A stretch of DNA of 64,000 nucleotides from Halothermothrix orenii H 168 (GCF_000020485.1 NC_011899.1:587937-651936); one strand, 5' to 3'. Positions 8,890 to 16,576 are shown, numbered from the stretch's first letter. A program made the numbers and translations. Notes: generated from the sequence alone by a model not told the origin.

Positions 8890-10473
8890 TTATCTGGGTT
8901 TTGCCGGTTCTATATTAATTTTTTTACCTTTTATATAATTGTTTTTCATAATCTTCAGGACTTCTCGACTACTTTCTTCAGGAACTTCAACAAAAGTGAA
9001 ATTATCATAAAGATCTATAGCTCCAATTAACCTACCGGATAAACTGGTTTCACCAGCAATAGCTCCAACAATATGACCCGGGGTAATGTTGTGTTTTTTG
9101 CCAATATTTATAAATAACCTGACCATTCCTGGCTCTGCACCGGTATCATTTAATTTATTGTTGTTTATTTCTCCCTCAGATGACTCGTTTTCCATATATT
9201 TTTTAAAAAGGGCAGCTGCGATTTCTATAGCCGTATAATCATCATCGAGGAGGTTTTCTATGATTTTAATATACTTTTTCAAATGTTCTCTATCAATATA
9301 ATCTGTTAAGTCATTAATTAAATTTTCAAGCTTAGCCTGTTCTATATCAGTAAGGGTGGGAATATCCTGTTTGATAATACGTGTTTTTGTATATTTTTGT
9401 ATGTCCCGTAATTTATAAATATCCTTTCCAACTACAAAGGTAAAGGCTTTGCCGGTTTTACCAGCCCGGCCCGTTCTACCTATTCTATGAACATAGTAAT
9501 CAGTATCCTGGGGGACATCATAATTAAAAACGGCCTCAACCCCATTGACATCAATACCTCTTGCTGCAACATCTGTTGCTACAAGAATTTCAATTATTCC
9601 ATTTCGAAACTTGTCCATAACCCGGTCCCGTTGATTCTGATTAAACCCGCCATGAAGTGCATCAGATAGATAACCTCTTGCCTGAAGCTGTATATTTAAT
9701 TCCTCTACCATTTTCCTGGTATTACAAAAAATAAGAGAAAGACCTGGCGAATAAAGGTCAATTAAACGGGTTAATACCTTTAATTTATCGCTTCGTCTGA
9801 CTTCATAATAGTACTGTTCAATTCCTGGTACTGTTAATTTTTCGTGGGCTATTTTTATAAACTGCGATTTCTTTTGATACCTTTTACTCAAATCAAGGAT
9901 TGTCTCTGGTATTGTAGCTGAGAAGAACAAAGTTTGTCTGTCATTGGGGATATCTTTTAAGATTGTTTTAATATCATCAATAAAGCCCATATCAAGCATG
10001 ACATCAGCTTCATCAAGGACAACAAAATTAATATGGGAGAGGTTCAGAGTGCCCCGCCGCATATGATCCATAACCCTACCGGGAGTACCTATAATAACCT
10101 GTACTCCCTTCTTCAGGGCCTTAATCTGCCTTTTTATAGATTGTCCCCCATAAACAGGAAGGGTATACAAACTACGTTTGTATTTGGCCAATCTTTTTAA
10201 TTCTTCAGCGACCTGAATCGCCAGTTCTCTGGTAGGACATAAAATAATGGCCTGAGGTTTTTTGTTTCTGGTATCAATTTTTTCTAATAATGGTATTCCA
10301 AAGGCGGCTGTTTTGCCAGTTCCTGTCTGAGCCTGTCCGATTATATCTTTGCCGTTAAGAATAGGGGGGATTGCTTTTGTCTGAATAGGGGTTGTTTCTT
10401 CAAATCCCATATCTTCAACAGCCTTTAATATTTCTTTTGAAATATTTAATTCACTAAATTTTACCTTTTTCAA
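8890..10473 (-). CDS. DEAD-box ATP-dependent RNA helicase with DbpA-type RNA-binding domain
   Basis: The 527-residue protein has all superfamily 2 DEAD-box motifs: Q motif TPIQTKAIP, Walker A AQTGTGKT, PTRELA, VLDEADVMLDMGF, SAT (FFSATIP), DVAARGID and HRIGRTGR. The last 75 residues (from VRLFINIGKKHNITPGHI) form the DbpA/DeaD RNA-recognition domain that tethers such helicases to 23S rRNA or other structured RNA. A charged linker rich in Glu and Asn precedes it. It lies next to a cold-shock gene on the same strand, so a role in ribosome assembly and RNA unwinding at low temperature (DeaD/CshA-like) is likely. Confidence 0.95.
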   Translation of the reverse strand: MKKVKFSELNISKEILKAVEDMGFEETTPIQTKAIPPILNGKDIIGQAQTGTGKTAAFGIPLLEKIDTRNKKPQAIILCPTRELAIQVAEELKRLAKYKRSLYTLPVYGGQSIKRQIKALKKGVQVIIGTPGRVMDHMRRGTLNLSHINFVVLDEADVMLDMGFIDDIKTILKDIPNDRQTLFFSATIPETILDLSKRYQKKSQFIKIAHEKLTVPGIEQYYYEVRRSDKLKVLTRLIDLYSPGLSLIFCNTRKMVEELNIQLQARGYLSDALHGGFNQNQRDRVMDKFRNGIIEILVATDVAARGIDVNGVEAVFNYDVPQDTDYYVHRIGRTGRAGKTGKAFTFVVGKDIYKLRDIQKYTKTRIIKQDIPTLTDIEQAKLENLINDLTDYIDREHLKKYIKIIENLLDDDYTAIEIAAALFKKYMENESSEGEINNNKLNDTGAEPGMVRLFINIGKKHNITPGHIVGAIAGETSLSGRLIGAIDLYDNFTFVEVPEESSREVLKIMKNNYIKGKKINIEPAKPR

Positions 10474-10540
10474 AATGTTTCACATCCTTTTAAATTATTT
10501 ATCTTTAATATAGTTTTTTATGTTTCCATGACATATATAC

Positions 10541-10577
10541 AAATAAAAACCCTGACTACATTAATATAGTCAGGGCT
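10541..10577 (-). terminator. intrinsic terminator of the cold-shock gene
   Basis: On the minus strand CCCTGACTATAT pairs with GTAGTCAGGG, followed by TTTTTATTTG. It lies between the csp gene and the helicase gene and would separate them, at least partly. Confidence 0.85.
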
Positions 10578-10608
10578 TAGTTGCTATATCATTAAAGCAT
10601 TATGTACT

Positions 10609-10815
10609 TTATAATGTAACAACATTTGCAGCCTGTGGGCCGCGATCACCTTGAACTACTTCGAATTCTACCTCTTGACCTTCATCTAAACTCTTGAAGC
10701 CTTCTTTTTGAATTGCAGAAAAATGTACAAAAACATCATCTCCAGCTTCTCTTTCAATAAAACCAAAACCTTTTTTGTCACTAAACCATTTCACTTTACC
10801 GTTGTAGATTATCAA
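10609..10815 (-). CDS. cold-shock protein (CSD family)
   Basis: A 68-residue single-domain OB-fold protein with both RNA-binding motifs, KGFGFIE (RNP1) and VFVHFSAI (RNP2), and the usual N-terminus [14 protein letters not shown]. It binds single-stranded RNA or DNA and acts as an RNA chaperone. The start [11 protein letters not shown] adds two residues to the typical form. A consensus promoter lies about 65 bases upstream. The hairpin terminator downstream makes this a short monocistronic unit just ahead of the RNA helicase gene. Confidence 0.97.
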   Translation of the reverse strand: MIIYNGKVKWFSDKKGFGFIEREAGDDVFVHFSAIQKEGFKSLDEGQEVEFEVVQGDRGPQAANVVTL

Positions 10816-10880
10816 TTAAATTCCTCCTAAATTTTCTAAGGGCAAGTTCTAATAATTTTTTTAAATGCCCAATGCCATTA

Positions 10881-10909
10881 ACTATATCACACTAATATTG
10901 CAAAGTCAA
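10881..10909 (-). promoter_or_regulatory. sigma-A type promoter of the cold-shock gene
   Basis: On the minus strand TTGACT and TATAGT are spaced by 17 bases, giving a 5' untranslated region of roughly 60 bases before the csp start codon. Confidence 0.75.
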
Positions 10910-10998
10910 ACAATTATACAAAATATTAGTTAATAAATGATATTTTATAAAATTAATATTAGGTAAATACAAAAACATATGATAAGCCTTTTATATTG

Positions 10999-11027
10999 TT
11001 GTAAATTTCAAATTTTTATGATACTAT
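10999..11027 (+). promoter_or_regulatory. candidate promoter of the MerR-methyltransferase gene
   Basis: TTGTAA and TACTAT are separated by 17 bases. The match is moderate. Transcription from here would place the inverted repeats at 11042-11114 within a leader of about 115 bases. Confidence 0.45.
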
Positions 11028-11041
11028 TTACTTGATATTCT

Positions 11042-11114
11042 CCAGGACAAGCTTGAGCATTTCCTGGTCGCTAAACTGAGCGACGACTTGGTTTTACTAT
11101 CCCTTCACAGGGTA
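11042..11114 (+). promoter_or_regulatory. structured leader / operator region before the MerR-methyltransferase gene
   Basis: Three consecutive inverted repeats lie between the candidate promoter and the start codon: CCAGGA/TCCTGG (11042-11067), GTCGCT/AGCGAC (11067-11084) and TATCCC/GGGTA (11098-11114). The first encloses the palindrome CAAGCTTG. A 14-base stretch here (11051-11064, GCTTGAGCATTTCC) recurs with 11 identities at 12430-12443, in front of the neighbouring MFS gene. The segment could be an operator for the MerR protein, an RNA attenuator, or both; no known riboswitch class was recognised. Confidence 0.45.
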
Positions 11115-11149
11115 CATTCGTAATTTATTACAGGAGAGGTTTAATTGTC

Positions 11150-12379
11150 ATGAAGATAAGTGAGTTTTCCCGCAAATACAATGTTAGCAAAGATACTATT
11201 AGATATTATATGGATCTAAACCTCATTACACCCTGTAAACAGGGCGGTCATTATTTTTTTGATAATAAATGTGAGTCCCAGTTAAAAGAAATTTTGAAAT
11301 TAAAAGAAATGAATTTTACTTTGCAAGAAATTAAAAAGATATTTAATTATAGAAGGTTAGGGAAACTAACTGCTTACCAGCAAAATAATTATTATAAAAG
11401 TATCTATAAAAGAAAAATTAAAGAAATAAATAAGGAAATCAAAAGACTTAAAAGGGCAGAAGAGATGTTGCGGGATGAGGTATTTATACTGAAAAAAAAG
11501 GATTTTAGTAAAAAAAGTATCGGGATTGACCTGGCAACTTTATCATTATTTTCCTGTCCTGATTGTAACAGTGAATTATTACTGTCAGCGGAAAAAGTAG
11601 AGGAAAATCAGATAATAGAGGGGATTTTGCAGTGTGTTTGTGGTCAAAGCCTGATGATAAAGGATGGAGTTCTGTATTCAGATACCTGTTATAAACACAT
11701 AAAAGACCAGGTAGCAGAAGATCATATTGAAAGTTATATAAAAAATACTGATCCCGATTTTATTGACAAGTCTTATCAAACTCTAGACTGGATGGAACGG
11801 CAGATAGAATTTGAGAACCTATCAGGAAAAGTGGTTTTGGAGCCCGGGTCTGGTTATGGCCATTTTTTGAGACAAATTTACAGAGAATTACCTGATGATA
11901 CTATTTATATATGTGTTGACAATAATCCCCTGGTAAATCTTTATTTAAAGCAATACCTGGAAATGGCCGGTGAGAGGTCTAAAGTTATTTTTATAACAGC
12001 AGACTTACCCAAACTGCCCCTGAAAGAGAATATAATTGATGTGTTCATTGATTTTACGGGAACATCCTGTTTTTCTTTTGAAAATAAAGGGTTTTTACCT
12101 GAATTACTTAATTGTTATCTCAATGCGGAGGCAATGTTACTGGCAACTTTTATTATTTACCGCAAATTTGGTCCTAATAATATTGTGGGTCAACCCTTTA
12201 GACAGAATTTTATTTACAATAATGTTAAAAATGGCCTGTTAAAGTTAAACTTTAAGATTGAAAAAGAAGTAAAAACAGAAACACAAACAATTAAGAAAAA
12301 TCCTGGCAAATATGAAAGTTTTGCCCAACCGGGTGATAAAATATATGCCTATCAGGTTATGGCAAAAAGATGGAGCTAA
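11150..12379 (+). CDS. MerR-family regulator fused to zinc ribbon and SAM-dependent methyltransferase
   Basis: A 409-residue three-part protein. Residues 1-70 are a MerR winged helix-turn-helix (MKISEFSRKYNVSKDTIRYY, then GHYFFDN and FTLQEIKKIF). Residues 75-115 are a lysine-rich coiled coil of the kind that dimerises MerR proteins. Residues 134-166 hold a zinc-ribbon-like CPDC...CVCG. From about residue 205 there is a class I methyltransferase with motif I VLEPGSGYGHF (230-240) and CVDNNP after strand 2. Zinc-ribbon methyltransferases of this type resemble the 23S rRNA G745/748 enzymes (RlmA), but I cannot assign a substrate. AGGAGAGG precedes the ATG. The next gene encodes an MFS exporter, so a drug-responsive regulator/modifier is a reasonable hypothesis. 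Confidence 0.85.
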   Translation: MKISEFSRKYNVSKDTIRYYMDLNLITPCKQGGHYFFDNKCESQLKEILKLKEMNFTLQEIKKIFNYRRLGKLTAYQQNNYYKSIYKRKIKEINKEIKRLKRAEEMLRDEVFILKKKDFSKKSIGIDLATLSLFSCPDCNSELLLSAEKVEENQIIEGILQCVCGQSLMIKDGVLYSDTCYKHIKDQVAEDHIESYIKNTDPDFIDKSYQTLDWMERQIEFENLSGKVVLEPGSGYGHFLRQIYRELPDDTIYICVDNNPLVNLYLKQYLEMAGERSKVIFITADLPKLPLKENIIDVFIDFTGTSCFSFENKGFLPELLNCYLNAEAMLLATFIIYRKFGPNNIVGQPFRQNFIYNNVKNGLLKLNFKIEKEVKTETQTIKKNPGKYESFAQPGDKIYAYQVMAKRWS

Positions 12380-12395
12380 CTCCATCTTTTTTATT
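12366..12395 (+). terminator. intrinsic terminator overlapping the 3' end of the MerR-methyltransferase gene
   Basis: AAAGATGGAG and CTCCATCTTT form a 10-bp stem, followed by TTTATTTTT. The stop codon lies in the loop. The terminator separates this transcript from the following MFS gene, which must therefore have its own promoter. Confidence 0.85.
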
Positions 12396-12425
12396 TTTAC
12401 ATGCTAAAAAAGCTGTAAAAAGGTA

Positions 12426-12456
12426 TTGTGCTTGAGTATCCCCCATTCGATATACT
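12426..12456 (+). promoter_or_regulatory. candidate MerR-type (19-bp spacer) promoter of the MFS exporter
   Basis: TTGTGC and TATACT are separated by 19 bases, the long spacing typical of MerR-activated promoters. The spacer contains GCTTGAGTATCCCC, which matches 11 of 14 bases of a sequence in the leader of the MerR-methyltransferase gene. A weak dyad, AGTAT/ATACT, spans it. The C run 12440-12444 is also complementary to the ribosome site GGGGG (12469-12473), which would matter only if transcription began further upstream. Confidence 0.45.
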
Positions 12457-12480
12457 TGGTATTGAAAAGGGGGTATTTAA

Positions 12481-13821
12481 ATGAATACTCAAACAAAAAC
12501 ATTATCGAAAGAAATTGAAGGTTATCAGGAAAATAAAAATATCTTTTTGTATTCAGCTGGTAAATTAATATCTTTACTGGGGTCTGCGATTTATACCTTT
12601 GCAGTAGGTTTGTATTTATTAAAAATAACCGGATCTGGCCTCACTTTTGCTACCAATATAGTGTTATACACCCTGCCAATGCTTTTTATAAATCCGTTTG
12701 CCGGAGTAGTTGCAGACCGAATTAATAAGAAAATAGTTGTGGTAGGGTCTGACTTTCTCAATGGTTTGTTTTTGGTGGTAGTGTATGTGCTGGCAGGTCG
12801 TATTGGCTTAAGTGTGTCGTTGTTATATATAAGCACCTTTATAATGACCGTCATGGCTACCTTTTTTAATATTGCTATAGAATCTGCTAAGCCTGATCTG
12901 GTGAGGGAAGAAAAATTAGTAAAAATAAATTCTCTAGCCCGGGTCATCGAGTCACTTTCCTATGTAATTGGTCCTATTACAGGGGGAGTTATTTATGCCT
13001 TGTTTGATATGAAAGTATTTATACTGTTAAATGGTTTATCCTTTTTCCTGGCTGCTTTCCTGGAGTTTTTCATTGATTACCATTTTAATAAAGTTGAAGA
13101 TAATGAACTTGAAAGGGATAAAACCAGACCAGAACCAGGTAGTGACAATAAGTTGTGGTTTAAGTTAAAAGAAGGCTACCAGTATATCCTTTCCAGACAA
13201 CATTTACTGGCCTTGATTTATATATTTGTTGCCCTCAATTTTTTATTTAACTTTGCAATAATAGTTCCCCTCCCTTATTTATTAAATACTACCTGGAGTG
13301 TTGATCCGGTTATATACGGAGTTGTACAGGGAGGTTTACCTGTAGGGATGATAATCGGGGCCTTACTGGTAAAAAGAATTATGGAAAAAGTAAGTTACAG
13401 TAAACTTTTAAAAAGAATTAGTTATCTAGCAGGTTTATGGGTACTGATGTTTTCACTTCCTCCAGTAGTGTTTCCCTGTATCCCTGGTCAGTATTTTGTA
13501 TTAATCTACTATACCACATTGATGTTAGTGGGTGGCTTAGTCGTTTCATGGGTTGATATTCCGGCAAATGTACTATTACAAAAGATTGTTCCAGGAAAGT
13601 TACTGGGAAGGGTTATCAGTGTAAAATTAAGTATTGTCAAGGTAATTGTTCCTATTGCTCTTCTTTTATCCGGGTATATAGTTAATTTGTTATCACCGTT
13701 AATCCTGTTTTTAAGTGGGTCTGTTCTTTTTACTATGTTTAATTTATGGTTTTTTACTTCTCCTTCAGGTCAGAAGTTTATTAATGTCACTAATGAGAAT
13801 TTAATGGGAGAAAATGAATAA
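12481..13821 (+). CDS. MFS transporter, macrolide/bacteriocin-exporter-like (MFS_3/enterobactin exporter type)
   Basis: A 446-residue protein with 12 predicted helices. The N-terminal loop motif is NPFAGVVADRINKKIVVVGSD and the helix 5 region reads ARVIESLSYVIGPITGG. This pattern places it near the MefA/macrolide efflux and TMEM180-like exporters that act as drug:H+ antiporters. A charged central loop (ELERDKTRPEPGSDNK) divides the halves. AAGGGGG lies 7 bases before the ATG. It has its own promoter and terminator and directly follows the MerR-methyltransferase gene; a substrate shared with that gene's ligand is inferred from context only. Confidence 0.9.
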   Translation: MNTQTKTLSKEIEGYQENKNIFLYSAGKLISLLGSAIYTFAVGLYLLKITGSGLTFATNIVLYTLPMLFINPFAGVVADRINKKIVVVGSDFLNGLFLVVVYVLAGRIGLSVSLLYISTFIMTVMATFFNIAIESAKPDLVREEKLVKINSLARVIESLSYVIGPITGGVIYALFDMKVFILLNGLSFFLAAFLEFFIDYHFNKVEDNELERDKTRPEPGSDNKLWFKLKEGYQYILSRQHLLALIYIFVALNFLFNFAIIVPLPYLLNTTWSVDPVIYGVVQGGLPVGMIIGALLVKRIMEKVSYSKLLKRISYLAGLWVLMFSLPPVVFPCIPGQYFVLIYYTTLMLVGGLVVSWVDIPANVLLQKIVPGKLLGRVISVKLSIVKVIVPIALLLSGYIVNLLSPLILFLSGSVLFTMFNLWFFTSPSGQKFINVTNENLMGENE

Positions 13822-13846
13822 AACCGGAAGCTTTGCTTCCGGTTTC
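13821..13846 (+). terminator. intrinsic terminator of the MFS exporter gene
   Basis: AACCGGAAGC and GCTTCCGGTT form a 10-bp stem with a short loop, followed by TCTTTA. It starts immediately at the stop codon. Confidence 0.85.
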
Positions 13847-13936
13847 TTTATGGAATTATAACTAATTGCAACCTGGCTTCCTATTTTTTATGGTTTTGTA
13901 GTTAAATATGTAGTTATTATTTGTTTCTTCTCTACT

Positions 13937-14863
13937 TTATTTGATATCCCTGGTTAATAAAGATGCTATTATAAGCCACAACAAAAGCGAATAACTTCCT
14001 TCTGCTTTATTTAAAATAAGAGAATTACATTTGGTTTCACCCAGAAATGGAAGTGGCTGTTTATACGGAGGCGGTGGTAGTTTAACTTTTTTATTGTCAG
14101 TGAAACGTATATCAATCCTTTTTTGTTCACTGTTTCGTTGTCTTTTTAATTTACGTACAATTAATCTTCCAATCTGACGTCCTAACCTTAGTCCTTCTTC
14201 ATTATCAACCGGGAAATGGACCCCATCATAAAGACGGGATACAGCACATTCCTCTGCTAATTCTTGCAGACGCTCTGACTTTGGTGGGAAAAAATAAGTT
14301 AACATAATCTGAGCACAACCGGCTACAACAGCATGGCCCGATGGATAGCTGGGGTGTTTTGGAGTACAGATAACAGTGGCCAGTTTTTGATCTAACTGGT
14401 TGGGGCGTGGTATTTCCCAGGCAAATTTAAGGTGCCAGGCCACAACCCGGGCATCGTTTAATCCCCCTTGAACCGCTCCTAATATTCTTCCAGCCCTGGT
14501 AGCAGAAATATTGTATACATCTATTAACTTATCAATAACCGGTGTCCACTGTTTAGTCGGGGGGCCGGTACCCCAGTATCTGGCAATTTTAATTTTTTCT
14601 TTAGTTATGTTGTCCAGAGTTTTTTTGACAATGGCCAGCTGTTTACCGGTGAAGTCTATTGACCTTCCAGGGAACCGTATTTTGAGATCAATTAAGTTTC
14701 CATCAGGATCAAGAAATCTGCCCCTGTGATCACGTTTTAAAAAGAATGTGGGCCATGATCCAGCTAAAGGTTCTTCAGGTACTGGAAGTTGTTTTTCTCC
14801 GGCATATGGTAGTTTGGACCATTTTCCGAGTATATTTTTATAACCATGTTTCCCTCCTGTCAC
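13937..14863 (-). CDS. PAP2 superfamily protein, vanadium-dependent haloperoxidase-like
   Basis: A 308-residue protein with the complete acid-phosphatase/haloperoxidase signature: KFAWEIPRP (K-x6-RP), PSYPSGH, and SRLYDGVHFPVD (SR-x5-H-x3-D). These residues bind phosphate or vanadate. The N-terminal region (GSWPTFFLKRD, Asp/Pro-rich) and the spacing between motifs resemble soluble vanadium haloperoxidase-related proteins more than membrane lipid phosphatases. No signal peptide is evident; there is one hydrophobic stretch near the C-terminus (YSLLLWLIIASLL). It starts at GTG with AAGGAGGG upstream. Whether it halogenates or is a phosphatase cannot be told from sequence. Confidence 0.85.
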   Translation of the reverse strand: MTGGKHGYKNILGKWSKLPYAGEKQLPVPEEPLAGSWPTFFLKRDHRGRFLDPDGNLIDLKIRFPGRSIDFTGKQLAIVKKTLDNITKEKIKIARYWGTGPPTKQWTPVIDKLIDVYNISATRAGRILGAVQGGLNDARVVAWHLKFAWEIPRPNQLDQKLATVICTPKHPSYPSGHAVVAGCAQIMLTYFFPPKSERLQELAEECAVSRLYDGVHFPVDNEEGLRLGRQIGRLIVRKLKRQRNSEQKRIDIRFTDNKKVKLPPPPYKQPLPFLGETKCNSLILNKAEGSYSLLLWLIIASLLTRDIK

Positions 14864-14960
14864 TTTTTACCCTCCTTTATATTTTTTTACACATATATAC
14901 TATGTTTTATTGTTTGTTTTTGTTCAGTTCATTTGATTAAGTTTTTAATTATAAAAATTA

Positions 14961-14989
14961 AGCCGGGGGATAGGTATCCCACCCGGCAT
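14961..14989 (-). terminator. intrinsic terminator of the small-peptide transcript
   Basis: On the minus strand GCCGGG-TGGGATA and TATCCC-CCCGGC form a long GC-rich stem, followed by TTAATTTTTA. It lies 36 bases after the stop of the 22-codon reading frame. Confidence 0.75.
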
Positions 14990-15024
14990 TAACCAGAAAC
15001 TATTTAATAAGTTGATTCAATAAA

Positions 15025-15093
15025 TTAATGAGGAGAGAAAATCTGTATCAATAAGTAAATCATGATCAGGAAAATAATAAATCCACTTCCCAT
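15025..15093 (-). CDS. small single-helix membrane peptide (22 aa), hypothetical
   Basis: ATG preceded by a perfect AGGAGG at 7 bases opens a 22-codon frame encoding MGSGFIIFLIMIYLLIQ and a short polar end (FSPH). It is almost entirely one hydrophobic helix. A strong terminator follows, and no longer gene overlaps. The strong ribosome site, compact unit and hydrophobic composition argue for a real small membrane protein. I do not recognise a family; small spore-associated or toxin-like hydrophobic peptides are possible but unsupported. Confidence 0.6.
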   Translation of the reverse strand: MGSGFIIFLIMIYLLIQIFSPH

Positions 15094-15242
15094 ATTAATA
15101 CCTCCTGTAATTCATATAAAGTATTTTTTAATATTATATGTTTATTACTTTAAGGTGTGAGTTTATAAAAACTTTATGTTGGATTATATACCGTGGCTGG
15201 TTAATTAATTATAATTATGTACCAGCTAAATTTATATAAAAA

Positions 15243-15270
15243 ATAAAAAAAGGATAGCTCAAAGCTATCC
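15243..15270 (-). terminator. intrinsic terminator after tRNA-Leu(GAG)
   Basis: On the minus strand GGATAGCT pairs with AGCTATCC, followed by a run of seven T and TATTTTTT. It lies about 70 bases downstream of the minus-strand tRNA-Leu gene. Confidence 0.85.
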
Positions 15271-15339
15271 ATCATTTATGTCAGTTTAATTTATTAAGTT
15301 TTTAATAATATGTAAATATAAAATCATTAAAAATAAAAA

Positions 15340-15428
15340 TGGTGCCGAGGGCGGGATTCGAACCCGCACGGACGGAAATGTCCACAGCGCCCTCAACGCT
15401 GCGTGTCTGCCAGTTCCACCACCTCGGC
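15340..15428 (-). tRNA. tRNA-Leu (anticodon GAG)
   Basis: The minus strand folds into a class II tRNA with acceptor GCCGAGG/CCTCGGC-like pairing, long variable arm, T-loop GGTTCGAATCC and encoded CCA. The anticodon loop reads TTGAGGG, giving GAG. Confidence 0.97.
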
Positions 15429-15440
15429 GTTACGATATAT

Positions 15441-15468
15441 ATTATAACATAATTTTTTATTCTGTCAA
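15441..15468 (-). promoter_or_regulatory. promoter of tRNA-Leu(GAG)
   Basis: On the minus strand TTGACA and TATAAT are separated by 16 bases, about 13 bases before the mature tRNA 5' end. Both hexamers are perfect consensus. Confidence 0.85.
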
Positions 15469-15555
15469 TACAATATTAAAAAATATATTAATTATTAAAG
15501 GAAACATTAATTTTATATAGAATTATTAAAATAATCCATTACAGGAGGTAAATCA

Positions 15556-16314
15556 ATGAAAAAACGCTTATTAATCTGGGTAGGGCTGGTAACAGGCATT
15601 TTTTTAATTGGAATAGGACTGTATTTCCATTACTCACAACCTGATGTAGTCCCTGGATTAGCTGATATAAATAACAGAGTTAAAAAAAGTAATATTTTAT
15701 TAATGGGTCTTGATGACAAAAATAGTGTGGAAAAGGGAAAAGTAGAGGTAGATTCAATTGTTTTAGCCAGATTAGCACCTGAAAAACGGACCCTTAAATT
15801 TACCAGTATTCCTGTTGAAGGGGAAATTTATAAGGGCCATGAGACAGTTGAAGAGATTATTGGCGAGGTGGAAAAACTTACCGGTGAAACTATAAACTAC
15901 TATCTTACAGTCAGTTATGATGCTTTTATAAACATGGTAGATAGTATCGGGGGTATACAAATAAAGGTAGATAAGGCAATAGATATACCAGCTCTTGATT
16001 TATATCTGAAAAAAGGACTTAACAGGCTTACTGGACAGGAGGCTTTGAATTATTCTCGTTGGTTTAATTATAATACTAAAAGTGAAATTGAGAGATTAAA
16101 GAGGCAGCAACAGGTAATTAAATCACTGGTCCATAAGATCTTAAAACCAGAGACCCTATTAAAACTTCCAGAACTATTCACAAATACCCTTAAATCTTTT
16201 GATAGGGTTGAGACCAATATAGATATATCTATCATTAATAAAGGCATAGATTTTTTAAAAAATAGGAATGATATTATAATTAAGTTTGATGTTTTTGATA
16301 AAAATATTAAGTAA
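15556..16314 (+). CDS. LytR-CpsA-Psr (LCP) family protein, short and degenerate
   Basis: A 252-residue membrane-anchored protein with an N-terminal helix (residues 5-25) and an LCP domain: NILLMGLD, VDSIVLARL, FTSIP, VSYDAFINMVDSIGGI, LTGQEALNYSRW and RLKRQQQVI. LCP enzymes transfer glycopolymers from lipid pyrophosphate to peptidoglycan. Here two arginines expected in the pyrophosphate site are missing: GxDxR reads GLDDK and SIPRDT reads SIPVEG. The enzyme may be inactive or bind a different ligand. AGGAGG precedes the ATG. It stands alone between two tRNA units. Confidence 0.85.
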   Translation: MKKRLLIWVGLVTGIFLIGIGLYFHYSQPDVVPGLADINNRVKKSNILLMGLDDKNSVEKGKVEVDSIVLARLAPEKRTLKFTSIPVEGEIYKGHETVEEIIGEVEKLTGETINYYLTVSYDAFINMVDSIGGIQIKVDKAIDIPALDLYLKKGLNRLTGQEALNYSRWFNYNTKSEIERLKRQQQVIKSLVHKILKPETLLKLPELFTNTLKSFDRVETNIDISIINKGIDFLKNRNDIIIKFDVFDKNIK

Positions 16315-16437
16315 ATAAGTTATTAGGTATTACAAATAGAAAACCAGTAACATTGTGATTAACGTAGAAAAAAAGACTATTAGTGAGATATAAAGAGATA
16401 TATGGTTATTAACTTGATTAATTAGGAATATAAGTTT

Positions 16438-16466
16438 TTGACTTAAGAGGGACGATTGTGTATACT
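16438..16466 (+). promoter_or_regulatory. promoter of the seven-tRNA operon
   Basis: TTGACT and TATACT are separated by 17 bases and lie about 35 bases before the first tRNA. Confidence 0.85.
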
Positions 16467-16500
16467 TATAACTACTGACAGCGCACTGGTTGTGCTGTTA

Positions 16501-16576
16501 GGGCGAATAGCTCAGTTGGGAGAGCACCTGCCTTACAAGCAGGGGGCCACAGGTTCGAGTCCTGTTTCGCCCACCA
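16501..16576 (+). tRNA. tRNA-Val (anticodon TAC)
   Basis: Standard cloverleaf with acceptor GGGCGAA/TTCGCCC, anticodon loop CTTACAA and encoded CCA. First gene of the cluster. Confidence 0.97.

Noticed and set aside
12036..12242. 68-codon frame inside the MerR-methyltransferase gene
   Set aside because: Same strand, shifted frame, within the methyltransferase domain, no ribosome site or family resemblance.
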